From assembly GCA_022376515.1 (NCBI GenBank), contig WTXI01000560.1, positions 1-15,538 of the forward strand: DNA of 15,538 nucleotides, given 5' to 3'. The notes beneath the pieces were generated by a model. The model saw only the letters and a program-made list of their open reading frames with translations, was not told the origin of the DNA and did not search any database. A program made the translations under genes and the position numbers. The DNA is from Lactifluus volemus. Its lineage: Eukaryota > Basidiomycota > Agaricomycetes > Russulales > Russulaceae. Positions 5,601-11,278 of this stretch are shown here, piece by piece. Numbering within the stretch: position 1 is the stretch's first letter; every line of letters starts with the position of its first letter.

Positions 5601-7619
5601 GGCATGAATAATAGCGAGGAGTTCTCGGTCGTGGACGTCATAGCCCCGCTCCGGCGGGGACAGGGCATGGGAGTAGTAGCTGATAGGGCGCGGGAGGCCG
5701 GTAGGAGTGCGTTGGAAGAGGATGGCCCCAAGGGCGAATTGGGAGGCGTCCACCTCTACTTCGAAAGGTCGGTCGTGGTCTGGGCGGTTAAGAGCCATGT
5801 CGCGTTCCACCAGGCTAATGAGGCGTTTTACGGCCGCCCGTTGCTCGTCTCCCCAGCGAAAGGGGACATCCTTCTTCAGGAGGTCGGTCAGCGGTCGCGC
5901 AATTTCCGCAAAACCCGGAATGAAGGGGCGGTGATAGCCGAATACCCCCAGGGTGCTTCGCACGCCGGAGACGGTGCTCTGTTCAGTTGGCCATTCCAGT
6001 AATCCCTGTCTCTTCGTCGGGTCCAGGGAGATCTTGCCATCCTCGACTACAATGCCAAGGTAATGGACGCGTGGTTGCTCAAAGTGACATTTCGCCGCTT
6101 TTAGGAAGAAGGATTCGTCTTCGAAACGCTGCAGCACCTGGTGGACTATGGTCCGGTGTAGGGCCAAGTCAGCTGCGGTCCGATTTGGGGTGGCAATAAG
6201 AAAGTCGTCCATATATATATGGATAAAGTCAGGGTAGGCGTTTAGCAAATCGCGGAAGACGGTATGCATGCAGCGTTGGAAGGTCCCAGGTGCGTTTCGC
6301 AGGCCGAAAGGCATTACGTTTGGGAGGTATAAACCAAATGGGGTGATAAAGGCGGCCTTCCATCGGTCCTCTGCCTTGATCCGGATGTTATTGTACCCCC
6401 AACGAATGTCGAGGGTGGTGAACAGTTGTTTTCCTTCCAATTGCTCCAAAATGGTCTCGATGCGCGGAAGAGGGTATACGTCCGGTATGGTCCATTCATT
6501 GACTTTCCGGTAATCCTGAACCGGGTGGAGGGAACCATCCTGTTTCTTCACAAAGAAGAAAGGGGTAGCCCAAGGCGAGTCCCCCTTCTCAATGTAACCC
6601 AACCGCTCATTTTCATCGATCCACTTGCGCGCTGCCTCCATCTCTGCTGGGCTGAGTGGGTAAGTTTTGCTTTTTATGGTGGAGGGAGCTCCCTCCTTCA
6701 GTTTAATTTCGTGATCGTCTAGCCGGGCTGGGGGGAAGCGATGGGACAGTTCTTCAGAGAAGACCTTCCAGTGACGCTTGTATTCAGGAGGAAGGGAGGG
6801 GTCCCCCTGTTGCCGTGGCGCTCTGATGGCCCATTCCGTGGCCACGGAGGTCTTGTTCAGACTTGTAGGGGGCGTGATGCGCGGGGGTATGACACGTGGC
6901 TCGGATATTTTGGAGACACCGTTGGGCCACTCCGGGAAGTATTCTGCCCACTTCTGTAACTCCGGGTGTCTGTCCTCCAGGCCCTTTTTCTGACTTGCAG
7001 TTAATTTGTCGTCCTGTAGTCGGAGCTTTAGGTGGGCCAACATTTTTCGGGTGTTTTCCCGTTTGACGTCCGCTTCTCTGAGTCGTTGCTTAGCATGATC
7101 TTCCACCCCTAGGAAGCGGGCTCTGGTGACCGCACGAGTGGCTACCTCGATAGGGAGGTCGTCCCAGGTCATGTTTGTCCAATCAATTTTTGGGTTAAAA
7201 GCTTTGAGCCAGGTGAAACCGAAGATTACTCGGTCCTTTCCTAGGTTCGCAACCAGGAATAGTAGTTCTTCGCTCTTGTTTCCCCGGGTAACATGGAGCA
7301 CGGCGTATCGTGTAACCGCACCGCTCCGATTATGCGTTCCATCCACATTGGTAACCTGTACCGGTATTGGGAGCTGGCGGGTGGCAATCCCCCATCGCTC
7401 GACCGTTCGCTGATCAATAAAGTTTTCACTCGCCCCACTGTCAACGAGGGCGGCTTCTCCAACCGTTCCACGCATTGAACGAAAGATAAAGGGCATATTA
7501 ATTGACTTGTTGCCTCGATGCCGTACAAACGCGATGCGTGGTAGTTCTGCTCCGTGCCAGGTTGGCGGGCAGGAGCCTAGAGAAAATCCTCCCCATCCTC
7601 TTTCTGCAATTCGTCCCAC
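2658..7619 (-). CDS. pol: Element B Pol: protease, RT, RNase H, integrase, chromodomain, Cys-rich tail
   Basis: The polyprotein copies element RNA into DNA and integrates it. The frame is 1653 codons long; it is probably entered by a -1 shift from gag near 7586, since its upstream codons have no ATG. Domains by residue: aspartic protease with DSGA at 60-63; RT from about 290 with MPFGL at 436-440 and YMDD at 469-472; RNase H with D624, E666 and D693; integrase zinc finger H830, H837, C867, C870; integrase core D902, D963, E999; GPF at 1136-1138; chromodomain about 1194-1243 with aromatic residues Y1195, W1216, Y1219. After the chromodomain come about 330 proline/serine/acid-rich residues and a module with 11 cysteines (1576-1623). 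All catalytic residues are present and there is no stop. At 1653 codons it is long for a chromovirus pol, because of the tail. Codons in the tail overlap another protein-like frame (2945-3835). Confidence 0.96.
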   Translation of the reverse strand: MGRIAERGWGGFSLGSCPPTWHGAELPRIAFVRHRGNKSINMPFIFRSMRGTVGEAALVDSGASENFIDQRTVERWGIATRQLPIPVQVTNVDGTHNRSGAVTRYAVLHVTRGNKSEELLFLVANLGKDRVIFGFTWLKAFNPKIDWTNMTWDDLPIEVATRAVTRARFLGVEDHAKQRLREADVKRENTRKMLAHLKLRLQDDKLTASQKKGLEDRHPELQKWAEYFPEWPNGVSKISEPRVIPPRITPPTSLNKTSVATEWAIRAPRQQGDPSLPPEYKRHWKVFSEELSHRFPPARLDDHEIKLKEGAPSTIKSKTYPLSPAEMEAARKWIDENERLGYIEKGDSPWATPFFFVKKQDGSLHPVQDYRKVNEWTIPDVYPLPRIETILEQLEGKQLFTTLDIRWGYNNIRIKAEDRWKAAFITPFGLYLPNVMPFGLRNAPGTFQRCMHTVFRDLLNAYPDFIHIYMDDFLIATPNRTAADLALHRTIVHQVLQRFEDESFFLKAAKCHFEQPRVHYLGIVVEDGKISLDPTKRQGLLEWPTEQSTVSGVRSTLGVFGYHRPFIPGFAEIARPLTDLLKKDVPFRWGDEQRAAVKRLISLVERDMALNRPDHDRPFEVEVDASQFALGAILFQRTPTGLPRPISYYSHALSPPERGYDVHDRELLAIIHALKRWRHLLLGARHPVKVYTDHKNLQYYRHPRDINRRVARYIPLLGEFNLSLIHKPGKSMRADPLSRRPDFDTGALDNKDVIVLPSELFASVATLSLAPLNPWEAKLLRAQEAAPTDIAGWSAPFRLERGPHGLWTRAGRIVVVADNALRREVIAAHHDHVTAGHPGISKTLHAVEQGYWWPDMKTFVQRYVKGCATCQTTKSNTVRPKVPIYPITVKPNALPFETIALDLIVDLPPSQGYDSILTITDHDCTKAAFFLPCTQKIDSEGVAALYAQHIFPHYGVPKTVISDRDTRFTSKWTTDLCKRFKINQNISTAYHPQTDGQSERTNQWLEQYLRIYGNFQQNDWARWLPLAQFVHNSWPSATTGKTPFELLIGFTPRAQEQQIMDSALPALEERSTYLRGLRERAQKAIRQAQDMTRKYHERKKGQRHFRPFTEGQMVLLEGTNLNLPYPTKKLRPKRFGPFRVIKVISPYVYKLDLPPQWKIHNVFHASLLTPYSETAEHGRNHTEPPPDLVDDHQEYEVEEILGSRRRYRKLQYLLKWKGYSAAHNTWEPVENVNSPELIREFHEANPEAVRTLEVKEDINPPLDSQPSHSPSSMDFSPVRDFILDLDTASIELPDDVYAAVVLAGLLPEDFQPERLDVDDEDATSPSPLPVPDPSTRPLAPVPILWAPQPARPFTYGEWSPEPDDDDYSSPVAPPNSEEEPPPLALDSFHRVDEWRTQSAPLLETAGQEVSPVPSPSSRSEPFDAFERPFTRVNTPASNGDGHRSDQSVSASTTSAESQLSRPDSYSGHPSPTCPHASVTLDAVHPRPARGYVAEPPQYPLYPSAEPDASAAKGKAPADGGARGLQREHAGVWHGVCATEYAPPAHGAWYFPQQFSTPLAATWIPTYAPPPPVYPYCHRCNTVQPDHPADLCPGDGRCLYCAGGHLSCHCPWPHLLCTATDCFCPSDHDFAEPEGVRNPVWECPTSLVKRRRSY
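2748..2894 (-). other. Cysteine-rich C-terminal module of element B Pol
   Basis: Residues 1576-1623 hold C-x2-C-x6-H-x4-C (1576, 1579, 1586, 1591), then C-x2-C-x3-H-x2-C (1597, 1600, 1604, 1607), then further Cys at 1609, 1616, 1621 and 1623. The spacings resemble variant zinc knuckles, so zinc and perhaps nucleic-acid binding are inferred. It follows a disordered linker at the very end of Pol, an unusual place for a knuckle, which normally sits in Gag. Confidence 0.6.
2945..3835 (-). other. Overlapping protein-like frame in the tail of element B pol (+1)
   Basis: An open frame of 296 codons lies on the same strand as pol, displaced +1 from it. It starts with TTG, so there is no ATG start support at its beginning. 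Most of it is proline/serine-rich, as expected from this composition in any frame. The part at about 2980-3320 looks more like a natural protein than the pol frame does: VIDLT (3284-3298, the form of a SUMO-interacting motif), a TPFTPDP stretch, and ALVDSNGNTQAFGT. After about 2985 the pol frame again looks better (FPQQFSTP, then the cysteines). It may be a dual-coding stretch, or the mark of two compensating indels. Confidence 0.35.
3891..4040 (-). other. Chromodomain of element B Pol
   Basis: Residues 1194-1243 of Pol read EYEVEEIL ... YLLKWKGY ... NTWEP. Y1195, W1216 and Y1219 sit where canonical chromodomains hold the aromatic cage for methyl-lysine. In chromoviruses this domain steers integration to methylated histone H3K9 chromatin; that activity is inferred here. 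B did land inside older transposons. Confidence 0.9.
7577..7591 (-). promoter_or_regulatory. Putative gag-pol -1 frameshift site of element B
   Basis: The gag frame ends GAG GAT TTT CTC TAG. The pol frame reads GGA TTT TCT CTA. A tRNA-Phe slipping from TTT to the overlapping TTT one base back would enter pol. GAGGATTTT is shared with element A at its gag end (13244-13252), which supports a role. It is not a classic heptamer, and no downstream structure was tested. Confidence 0.5.
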
Positions 7620-8926
7620 ACCCTCTCTCGTTCCTCCTGGTTCATCCTCCGAAGGTGCTGCGCCACCTCCGCGGGAGCCCCAGGATTACTGGTGGGTGTG
7701 GGGTCTTCCGAGGAGGGGAGTAGGTCGATGAGAGGGGGTTCGGGTTCCGGGGCACTATGGCTGGTCCCGTAGGGTGGTGGTCGTGGCATATATGCCGGAG
7801 GGGGTTGGCGCCAGTCGCCTGAGCGAGTTCGAGGCTGCGCGTAGGATGGCCGGCTTCCTGAAGGCTGCCTGCCTTGTTGTCCGCTTCTGGTAGTCTGGGG
7901 AACGCGTCTGGAGGGTTGTCCTTTGGGGCAGTTTTTGACGAAGTGGCCAAATTGTCCACACCCCATGCATCGGCCTTCTTTTCGGAATTTTTCTCGCTGG
8001 GCACGGGTCGCCAGGTTGGCTTCGGTAGAGACGGTGTCGACGTCCATGGCAAAGGGGTCTCTTCTGGGCTGCGAGGGCCTCGGGGGTAATCCTATCCCTC
8101 TTCTCAACTGTTCCTGAGTTAGGGTAGGTCGGCTTGGCTGGCCTGGCCGCTGTCCCAGAAGGGCCACCCTGGCCTTATGCCGATTGTTCTGATTTCTAGC
8201 ATCTCGCTCCCACTGGTCCAGGGTAGTTGGCCAGGTTTCCTGATTAAGGATGGCTTTCTTTAACTCATGTTTGAGTCCTGCCTGGAACAGGTCCATGGTT
8301 CCGGCATCATTTCGTGACCATCCGGCTTGTTTGACCAAGGTTTCGAAACCTGCAATGTACGTGTCGACGTCGTCGTTAACCATTCTATGGTCCTTGAGTT
8401 TTTCGTAAGCGCGCTGTTTCTTATTTGAATCGGTGAAGGCGTCCTTGAACGCCTGCTCAAACTCCGTCCAAATGGCTTCCTCGTTGTGCGGGTGTGTGGT
8501 GGCTTCTAGTTTTGTCAATTGTTCCTCCTGCCAATCGTTGACCTTTTCTCCCTTGATGTAACTGAGAGCCATGAGGACTCGGTTAAACGGATTATTCATT
8601 TCGTCGCTGTTTCGATTTATGAGTTTCCACTGTTTGAACTCTTTTAGGAAAAGGTCGCTTCGGTTTCTGTCCCCGTAGAAGATTGAAGGGGCCAGCCCTT
8701 TCAATCCTCCGGTCCCTGGGTTCGTAGGGGCGGTAGTGGTAGCGGTAATAGTGCTCCCCACATGAGCCGTCCTTTGGCTTTGGCTAGAGGAAGAGGCGGC
8801 GGCAGCTGTTATGGGAGGTAGCCCACTAGGGGCACCAGGGGCGGCTTGAGAGGAGAGTAACGGGGGAAGGAGGCTTCCTCCACGTTGGTAGAGGTCATAG
8901 ACTTGTGAAGATATTTGTTGCGCCAT
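7577..8926 (-). CDS. gag: Element B Gag, from the strong-context ATG
   Basis: Gag forms the virus-like particle that packages element RNA. From the ATG at 8926 it has 449 residues: a variable N-terminus, a Retrotrans_gag-like helical region at about 80-255 (FYGDRNRSDLFLKEFKQW to ALLG), the family motif DPFAMDVD at 290-297, and a CCHC zinc knuckle C320-x2-C323-x4-H328-x4-C333 for RNA binding. I chose the ATG at 8926 because its context CCCGCCATGG is close to ideal and it is only the second ATG in the predicted transcript. The same frame is open upstream to 9508 and holds a motif (CEFINN) conserved with element A, so a longer Gag by other means is possible. It ends at TAG 7577-7579 and pol overlaps it in the -1 frame. 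Confidence 0.88.
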   Translation of the reverse strand: MAQQISSQVYDLYQRGGSLLPPLLSSQAAPGAPSGLPPITAAAASSSSQSQRTAHVGSTITATTTAPTNPGTGGLKGLAPSIFYGDRNRSDLFLKEFKQWKLINRNSDEMNNPFNRVLMALSYIKGEKVNDWQEEQLTKLEATTHPHNEEAIWTEFEQAFKDAFTDSNKKQRAYEKLKDHRMVNDDVDTYIAGFETLVKQAGWSRNDAGTMDLFQAGLKHELKKAILNQETWPTTLDQWERDARNQNNRHKARVALLGQRPGQPSRPTLTQEQLRRGIGLPPRPSQPRRDPFAMDVDTVSTEANLATRAQREKFRKEGRCMGCGQFGHFVKNCPKGQPSRRVPQTTRSGQQGRQPSGSRPSYAQPRTRSGDWRQPPPAYMPRPPPYGTSHSAPEPEPPLIDLLPSSEDPTPTSNPGAPAEVAQHLRRMNQEERERVWDELQKEDGEDFL

Positions 8927-9508
8927 GGCGGGTGGTTGTTCGGGGGTAAGGGGATGGGTTCCTTGTAGGGTAACGATGGCACTAGTAGCAGCGGCGAGAG
9001 TATCGTCTGCGAGGGGGTTTGGTTGTTGCTGGGGAGAGGCTGGAGGTTCTTCCTCGGCCTCTGAGTCGGAAGAGTTTAAGTTTGAGACGCCGAATCTCCC
9101 TGGTGGTCTAGGGGATCGGTATGCGGGGTGTTCTCTGTCGGTTTCTCTCCAGTAGCCCAAGCCTGCTGCAGAGCAATGTATGGGTTGTAAGAGGTTTCCT
9201 GAGCGGGTTCGAAAGATGTTTCCTTCTGGGTCTGGTTCGATGAGGTACCAGGAGTTGTTTATGAATTCACAAAAGTCGTTGAGTAGATTTCCTCGTCCGT
9301 CACGGGTGGTAACCTGATAGGCTCCCCTTCCAACATCTGGATTAATCAAGATCCACTGAGCAACGCCCTTTACGTGTGCAGGTAGGCCGTCACTGATTCG
9401 AAGAGGGATATAGGTCCAATGATTATTGTCAGGGATCGGGGCGTTTAAGGACGTGTTGCCTGAACTGCCGCTGCTTCTGGTACTCCTAGTAGTACCAGTA
9501 GCGCAACT
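8927..9508 (-). other. In-frame upstream extension of element B gag without ATG
   Basis: The gag frame stays open for 194 codons upstream of its ATG, from the stop at 9509-9511. It contains NHWTYIPL, WILINPDVGRG and CEFINNSWY. The last motif matches CEFINNRWY in element A gag (about 11767-11790), and the codon differences there are mostly at third positions (TGC/TGT, ATC/ATA, AAT/AAC), which points to selection on protein. No ATG lies in this frame in the stretch, so translation would need a shift from an upstream frame, splicing or a non-AUG start. Confidence 0.6.
9259..9336 (-). CDS. Possible short upstream ORF in the element B leader
   Basis: The first ATG of the predicted B transcript is at 9336-9334. 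It opens a frame of 25 codons ending in TAA at 9259-9261, one base out of the gag frame and inside the gag extension. It may act as a regulatory uORF or mean nothing; no homology is seen. Confidence 0.3.
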   Translation of the reverse strand: MLEGEPIRLPPVTDEEIYSTTFVNS

Positions 9509-9879
9509 TTATAGTAGCGGTAGGCGTTGAGTTTGGGTTGGTGGTGTGGGGCAAACTGTGGATATTCCCTGATGTATTGTTCAACGAACTCGATTTCTCG
9601 TGCAATGTCGGCGAGCTCGTCGAGGGTGGATTGGATGAAACGGAGGCGGTCTACTTCTTCTTGTAGATCCTGGATTTGTTGACTGGTTTCGAGGCGGATC
9701 TCTTCTTCGTTTTCTGTCAAAGACTGAGGGTCTACTCGTTCGTAGGGGTTTGGGTTAGGTGGTCGAGACGTCGTGTAAGGTTCTCTCTTCGGTGGATAAG
9801 GATCCCTACTGCAAAGGCAATGATCCCTTCTGGGTCTGGGTGTGTGGAGAGGTGGATAAGGAGTAAGTCGAGGCTTTCC
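9445..9879 (-). other. Leader frame c of element B: coiled, protein-like, no ATG
   Basis: The frame is open from 9879 to the TAA at 9445-9447. Its last 90 codons read as an acidic, helical, coiled-coil-like protein (TSQQIQDLQEEVDRL, then FVEQYIREYP and YRYYKVALLVLL). It has no ATG. The gag frame overlaps it and is displaced -1. I cannot name a family. It resembles frames a and b in layout: a helix of about 25 residues, a proline-containing turn, then a second helix. Confidence 0.45.
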
Positions 9880-10148
9880 TCAACGTCAAAGAGTTCTGTG
9901 ATAGTTTCGTCGATGAGAGCGGCGGTACCCTCAGTCGATGGTGACGTCGGCTCTGTTGTATTCGAGGATATGTTGGAGGAAGAAGCGATACTGTTCAAGG
10001 AGGTGAATGGTGTTCTCGAAGAAGGTGACGAGTTCTGGCTCTTCTTCTCGTAGAGAGGCGAAGAGGAGTAGGTCGGTATGAACCCACTCGAGTTCTTGGC
10101 GGATATGGAAAATAAGGTCTCTTGGTTGGCTTTGTAGGCGGCGGTCAA
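9732..10148 (-). other. Leader frame b of element B: protein-like second half, no ATG
   Basis: The frame ends at the TAG at 9732-9734. The first half (about 9940-10148) is serine-rich and is probably only the shadow of frame a. The second half (about 9735-9925) looks real: ETITELFDVEESLDLLLIHL, a DPEG turn, then FAVGILIHRREN and RRLDHL. It is +1 to frame a and frame c is -1 to it. No ATG is present. No family is recognised. Confidence 0.4.
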
Positions 10149-10388
10149 AAAGGTAGGGTCTGAGGTTGGCCCTGTTTAAGAGGGGGGTCCTTTCAGGTGC
10201 TTGCGGTCTTTCTGGGTGATCGGATGCTTGTGAGGGATCTATCTTTCGGTGTGGTAGCGGCAACGGTCTTCCTTGCAGAAGCGCTCGTGTTGGAGGGCGT
10301 GGATATGGGTGTAGTGTACCTTCTTTCCTGGTATGAACTCGTGGAAGGCGTGGGTGGTGTACGGTGGTCCTCGAAGTAGGGCTCGGAG
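9931..10388 (-). other. Leader frame a of element B: helical protein-like stretch, no ATG
   Basis: The frame is open to the stop at 9931-9933. Codons from about 10125 onward read as two amphipathic helices (LIFHIRQELEWVHTDLLLF, then FFENTIHLLEQYRFFLQHIL), following a proline/arginine-rich start. The frame has no ATG. With b and c it gives three similar two-helix units, each in a different frame, about 205-225 nt apart. Confidence 0.42.
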
Positions 10389-10664
10389 ATCAAAGGTAGG
10401 AGGGGGAACAGGGGTGATGGTTTCTCGGGGGAGTCGAAGGAGTTTCCTTATTCGTGGTATGATGACTAAGGGTGACTGGGGTCTTGGTAGGGCACAGGGT
10501 TCTTCCTCTGGGTGCGACGATGCGACGGGGTTCTTCCTCTTCCTTCACTTATATGGGCACGTAGCTCCTCTACAAGTGGGGGGTCGACTTGGGTAACACG
10601 TAGGTGGACTTAGCTAATGACTTGAAGACCAACTGAGGTCTTGTGGGGTTTAGGGTTGTTTTGG

Positions 10665-10675
10665 AGACTTCGCTT
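10665..10675 (-). other. Primer-binding site of element B, self-priming type
   Basis: On the minus strand AAGCGAAGTCT starts one base after the LTR end and is the perfect reverse complement of AGACTTCGCTT, the predicted first 11 bases of the transcript (10965 down to 10955). I recognise no tRNA end. This is the same arrangement as in element A and as in Tf1, where the first 11 nt of the RNA pair with the primer site. Confidence 0.82.
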
Positions 10676-10679
10676 TTGT

Positions 10680-10773
10680 CAAGGCTCAGAGGGGCCTTGG
10701 CGCACGACGTGTGCTTGAGTAATACGAGGAGGGCTGAGCGTGGCAACCAGGCTCAGCACGACGAGGATTACTC
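10680..10773 (-). other. U5 stem-loops next to the element B primer site
   Basis: GAGTAAT (10717-10723) and GCTGAGC (10733-10739) pair with GCTCAGC (10751-10757) and ATTACTC (10767-10773). This gives a symmetric stem with 9-nt internal gaps and an 11-nt loop. A smaller inverted repeat, CAAGGC (10680-10685) with GCCTTG (10694-10699), lies right at the LTR end. Tf1 needs such U5 structure for self-priming, so a similar role is inferred. Confidence 0.55.
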
Positions 10774-10964
10774 GAGTTCTTCCTTGGCTTAACTGTAGAG
10801 GAGGGCGTCGCGCTGACGGATGCACTCTACTGTTTTGTCAAAGAGAGGTCAAGGGCAAACACAAGACGAGACTAAGTCTTGTATTGACAACGGTCAGGAG
10901 GTCTGACTTGAAGGGACAAGAAGGGGGAGGGTTCAACTAGTCTGATTGCAGACGAAGCGAAGTC

Positions 10965-10998
10965 TAAGGAGACAAGCTACAACGGACCGGTTTATATA
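10965..10998 (-). promoter_or_regulatory. Core promoter of element B: TATATAAA and predicted transcript start
   Basis: TATATAAA reads on the minus strand from 10998 to 10991. The predicted start is 10965, 33 nt from the first T, fixed by complementarity of the next 11 bases to the primer site. The spacing is the same as in element A. Confidence 0.7.
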
Positions 10999-11031
10999 CT
11001 CCTAGGGTGTGATGCTGAGTCATAGAGTCCC

Positions 11032-11056
11032 AGGCGTGTCACAGCGTGACACGCCT
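11032..11056 (-). promoter_or_regulatory. Perfect 11-bp palindrome in U3 of element B
   Basis: Arms AGGCGTGTCAC (11032-11042) and GTGACACGCCT (11046-11056) flank a 3-base loop. It lies about 35-60 bp upstream of the TATA box, a typical place for a dimeric activator site. An RNA hairpin role in the 3' LTR copy is less likely, because this part is upstream of the transcript start. Confidence 0.6.
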
Positions 11057-11260
11057 CCTAAATACTATATCGTAGATCCTAAATAATATATCGTAGATCA
11101 AACGGAGAAACTACGGAGATCGATGGAGATACTTCGGAGAGATCCAGAGATCTGTATCGTACACGGAAAGATCCGAAGATCCGTATCGTAGATTGTCTCG
11201 GAACAAAGCGAAAAAGATACCCACAGTCACGTGGGGCCAAATACATAAGCAGGTCACGTG
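11057..11260 (-). promoter_or_regulatory. U3 motif array of element B: TATCGTA, phased GGAGA, two E-boxes
   Basis: From the TATA side outward come the tandem 21-bp repeats (11057-11098), four GGAGA motifs on the plus strand at 11104, 11115, 11125 and 11136 (11, 10 and 11 bp apart, about one helical turn), further TATCGTA at 11155 and 11184, and two GTCACGTG E-boxes ending at 11233 and 11260. GTCACGTG is the core bound by bHLH proteins such as Cbf1; the other binding factors are unknown. Confidence 0.5.
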
Positions 11261-11273
11261 CCAAACCGTAACA

Positions 11274-11278
11274 GAATA
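11274..11278. repeat. Target-site duplication of element B, right copy (GAATA)
   Basis: GAATA directly follows the right LTR and matches 2019-2023. Confidence 0.95.

Larger units (their letters stand above)
9337..10676 (-). other. AUG-free leader of element B
   Basis: I searched the plus strand for CAT by eye from 9337 through 10965 and found none, so the minus strand has no ATG in any frame from the predicted start (10965) to 9337, about 1630 nt. By chance one ATG per 64 positions is expected, which is about 25. The opposite strand has many. The segment also holds the three open frames a, b and c. Confidence 0.85.
2024..11273 (-). mobile_element. Element B: complete chromodomain Ty3/Gypsy retrotransposon, 9250 bp
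   Basis: Two 597-bp LTRs in direct orientation and a 5-bp duplication bound the element. Reading right to left on the minus strand it holds primer site, AUG-poor leader, gag, pol, polypurine tract and 3' LTR. I see no difference between the LTRs by eye, and protease, RT, RNase H and integrase keep their catalytic residues. It is the youngest insertion here and a candidate active element. Its pol differs clearly from that of A/C, so it is a different family sharing only general layout and the LTR start TGTTACGG. Confidence 0.96.
10677..11273 (-). repeat. 5' LTR of element B (597 bp)
   Basis: This copy looks identical to 2024-2620 and is followed by the GAATA duplication. In sense direction (right to left) it has an E-box pair, TATCGTA and GGAGA repeats, an 11-bp palindrome, a TATA box, the predicted start at 10965 and a U5 of about 290 nt with strong inverted repeats. 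Confidence 0.97.

Noticed and set aside
5583..6002. Open plus-strand frame of 139 codons opposite B pol
   Set aside because: It is antisense to RT and RNase H coding sequence with clear motifs, and its product shows no recognisable features.
7583..7591. Classic slippery heptamer (X XXY YYZ) at the gag-pol junction
   Set aside because: No heptamer with two pairs of identical triplets is in the right phase; only a single-tRNA slip on TTT fits.
9445..10388. Introns joining leader frames a, b, c and gag
   Set aside because: I found no convincing GT...AG pair with fungal branch-point context at the frame changes; not excluded, but not annotated.
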